Positions 14,201-14,368 of a stretch of 14,368 nt of DNA are shown one piece after another. The notes below the pieces were generated by a model. That model was not told the DNA's origin. It made no database searches and saw only the letters and a program-made list of their open reading frames with translations. The stretch lies in NCBI GenBank assembly GCA_002898675.1, contig BEHW01000052.1, positions 1 to 14,368 of the forward strand, read 5' to 3'. Origin of the DNA: a bacterium HR20. GTDB taxonomy: Bacteria; Bacteroidota; Ignavibacteria; Kapaibacteriales; NICIL-2. Numbering within the stretch: the stretch's first letter is position 1; the number at the start of each line of letters is the position of its first letter. The translations under genes were made by a program, and so were the position numbers.

Positions 14201-14368
14201 ACCTACTATGACCCCGGCGGCAGGCAACTACCCTACCCGATGCCACCGCAGACGACCGTTACACTGACGATCACGTTCTGCCCACGGACAGCAGCGGACA
14301 CCACGCAATTGCTTGCAAGTGCACGGCTCCTGATTGCCGCCCGCGGTGTCGGCTGGAGTGATACCTAC
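11213..14368 (+). CDS. Large secreted LamG and Ig-like (ASH/choice-of-anchor) repeat protein, C-terminus outside window
   Basis: The frame runs 1052 codons without a stop to the window edge. A signal peptide (MRMCAAVLLSLMATVHLAA) opens the protein. A LamG/concanavalin-like domain spans about 61-215, with QMTVELWIN, YGRWTHIAATFD, LYIDGV and the closing QLDEFRIWNRAL. About seven Ig-like modules of 90-120 residues follow, starting near 276, 379, 506, 612, 717, 833 and 936. They show strand motifs such as IDFGNVIVGQEARQDVVLRN and YGTLEVGETRDDTLAVEN, typical of ASH/choice-of-anchor D domains. Most modules carry Cys, compatible with extracellular disulfides. Proteins of this design in Bacteroidota are often surface adhesins exported by the type IX system, but the C-terminal sorting domain would lie beyond the window. 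GGAG 8 nt before the ATG supports the start; ATG at 11219 is the alternative. Confidence 0.88.
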   Translation, partial: MRMCAAVLLSLMATVHLAAVGPCDGNKACVGRAYTGSVATGQNHHYINVAASPSLRSISTQMTVELWINASRQSGGRVIIAGIWGPYSDDNDVWLLSISPSDQLTFEVNGPQNRGSQDNTVASAPFGSYYGRWTHIAATFDAGIVRLYIDGVMQDSAYNAQYPATRLRQPQNPASALKIGSINGFFDSPQNRAFVGQLDEFRIWNRALGRQEIACNRFRSLEGNEQGLVLYFRCNEQENDFLTPLCDASGNGNQGRLFSGATCRPPSPPRIIPRSMTVSPQSIAEQLDCDSTRTWLITLADTTECGSSVTLSVGGRDRSFFRVSPASLVLPPGGVPQVASVTYSGYLTGNIQAFVRIAGTNRCSASDTVQIQLNRRTELTYRPSRITFDTLFSRCPSRALLDTTIRICNESAALGTPQPIAITGAVTRQPAIFQAFPAGGGAFPIVLQPGECADITVRFLAQDTTALFLDTLYILSTDRCPGNGIIPLAGRTQQVFAIRRADGQTPIGSLQFPPTCPGDLSSPQAWNWYNLTSRPLTIDSVVFPRVLVAIRLPRLPYTLAPSSQTGELEKYFRFRPLVPGMVRDSIVFYARLPGEPCQFVIAIPFSGRGLDNDVQFTTGAIDFGNVIVGQEARQDVVLRNNSTTDVMTVSLYLKRGEEFILLQRNIQLAPQQTRMLSNILAFRPTEPLDYTDTLCLFEQRCYMTACIPVHGRGIIERFRYEPPVLRIERVLTCDSSTATIDIINESSIEQILSNVRLDDPSGYLFAVDTLTGQRTMLPPTLRIPAGGRVRIAIRFVPPAGGQQDVAIVGLIRYRSSSGEEWLVQIRANSVTPKLYVTPTTDYGTLEVGETRDDTLAVENISPVPVRISQLVLPAGYTLQGTIPPLPVVLAPRDSVLAIVRFAPTSVQTYDAPITAESDWPCNSVRSSGDLRGRAVIYRLDAPISIQNFSYVRPCECVSREIPLANNSRVHPMTIDTLRIDGVGIPNATPQLFSFRSTYYDPGGRQLPYPMPPQTTVTLTITFCPRTAADTTQLLASARLLIAARGVGWSDTY

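Overview
The window looks like chromosomal DNA of a GC-rich, Gram-negative bacterium from the Bacteroidota/Chlorobi side of the tree. A Kapabacteria- or Ignavibacteria-like lineage is my best guess, but this is inferred without any database search. The clues are an LptF/LptG-type LPS exporter permease, lipoproteins with clear lipoboxes, a large secreted LamG protein with many Ig-like (ASH/choice-of-anchor) modules, and several promoter-like elements matching the Bacteroidota -7 box TAnnTTTG (mostly TATTTTTG). Shine-Dalgarno use is mixed: some genes have a strong GGAGG and others none. I see no transposase, integrase, CRISPR array or other sign of a mobile element.

Layout. (1) 1-2349, plus strand: the 3' part of a TPR-containing protein and, 2 nt later, an LptF/LptG-family permease. 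(2) 2346-4412, minus strand: translation genes. The cluster infC-rpmI-rplT is followed by a small RRM RNA-binding protein, then tRNA-Ala(CGC) and rpmG (L33). rpmG converges on the permease gene with a 4-nt overlap. (3) 4632-8070, plus strand: a Y-family DNA polymerase and a 724-residue protein made of two tandem GT2 glycosyltransferase-TPR units, with a well-placed ribosome binding site in front of the second unit. (4) 8216-9982, plus strand: an envelope locus. A small exported Ala/Lys/Pro-rich protein ends at a strong terminator. A fibronectin-III lipoprotein and a second small exported Lys-rich protein follow, then a second strong terminator. (5) 10025-11070: tRNA-Lys(CTT) on the plus strand, converging with a lipoprotein metallophosphatase of the purple/tartrate-resistant acid phosphatase type whose last codons and stop lie inside the tRNA gene on the opposite strand. 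(6) 11213 to the end, plus strand: the N-terminal 1052 residues of a very large secreted protein, with a signal peptide, a LamG domain and about seven cysteine-bearing Ig-like repeats, still open at the window edge.

Most of the window is housekeeping (translation, LPS export, translesion synthesis) beside envelope genes. I do not see a clear new defence or biosynthetic system. The points most worth a second look are the fused double glycosyltransferase with its internal start, the phosphatase stop codon made from a tRNA, the inverted repeat that brackets the tRNA-Ala promoter element, and the uncharacterised pair of small exported Lys-rich proteins flanking an FN3 lipoprotein. The longest antisense open frames (576, 511 and 370 codons) are shadows of real genes.
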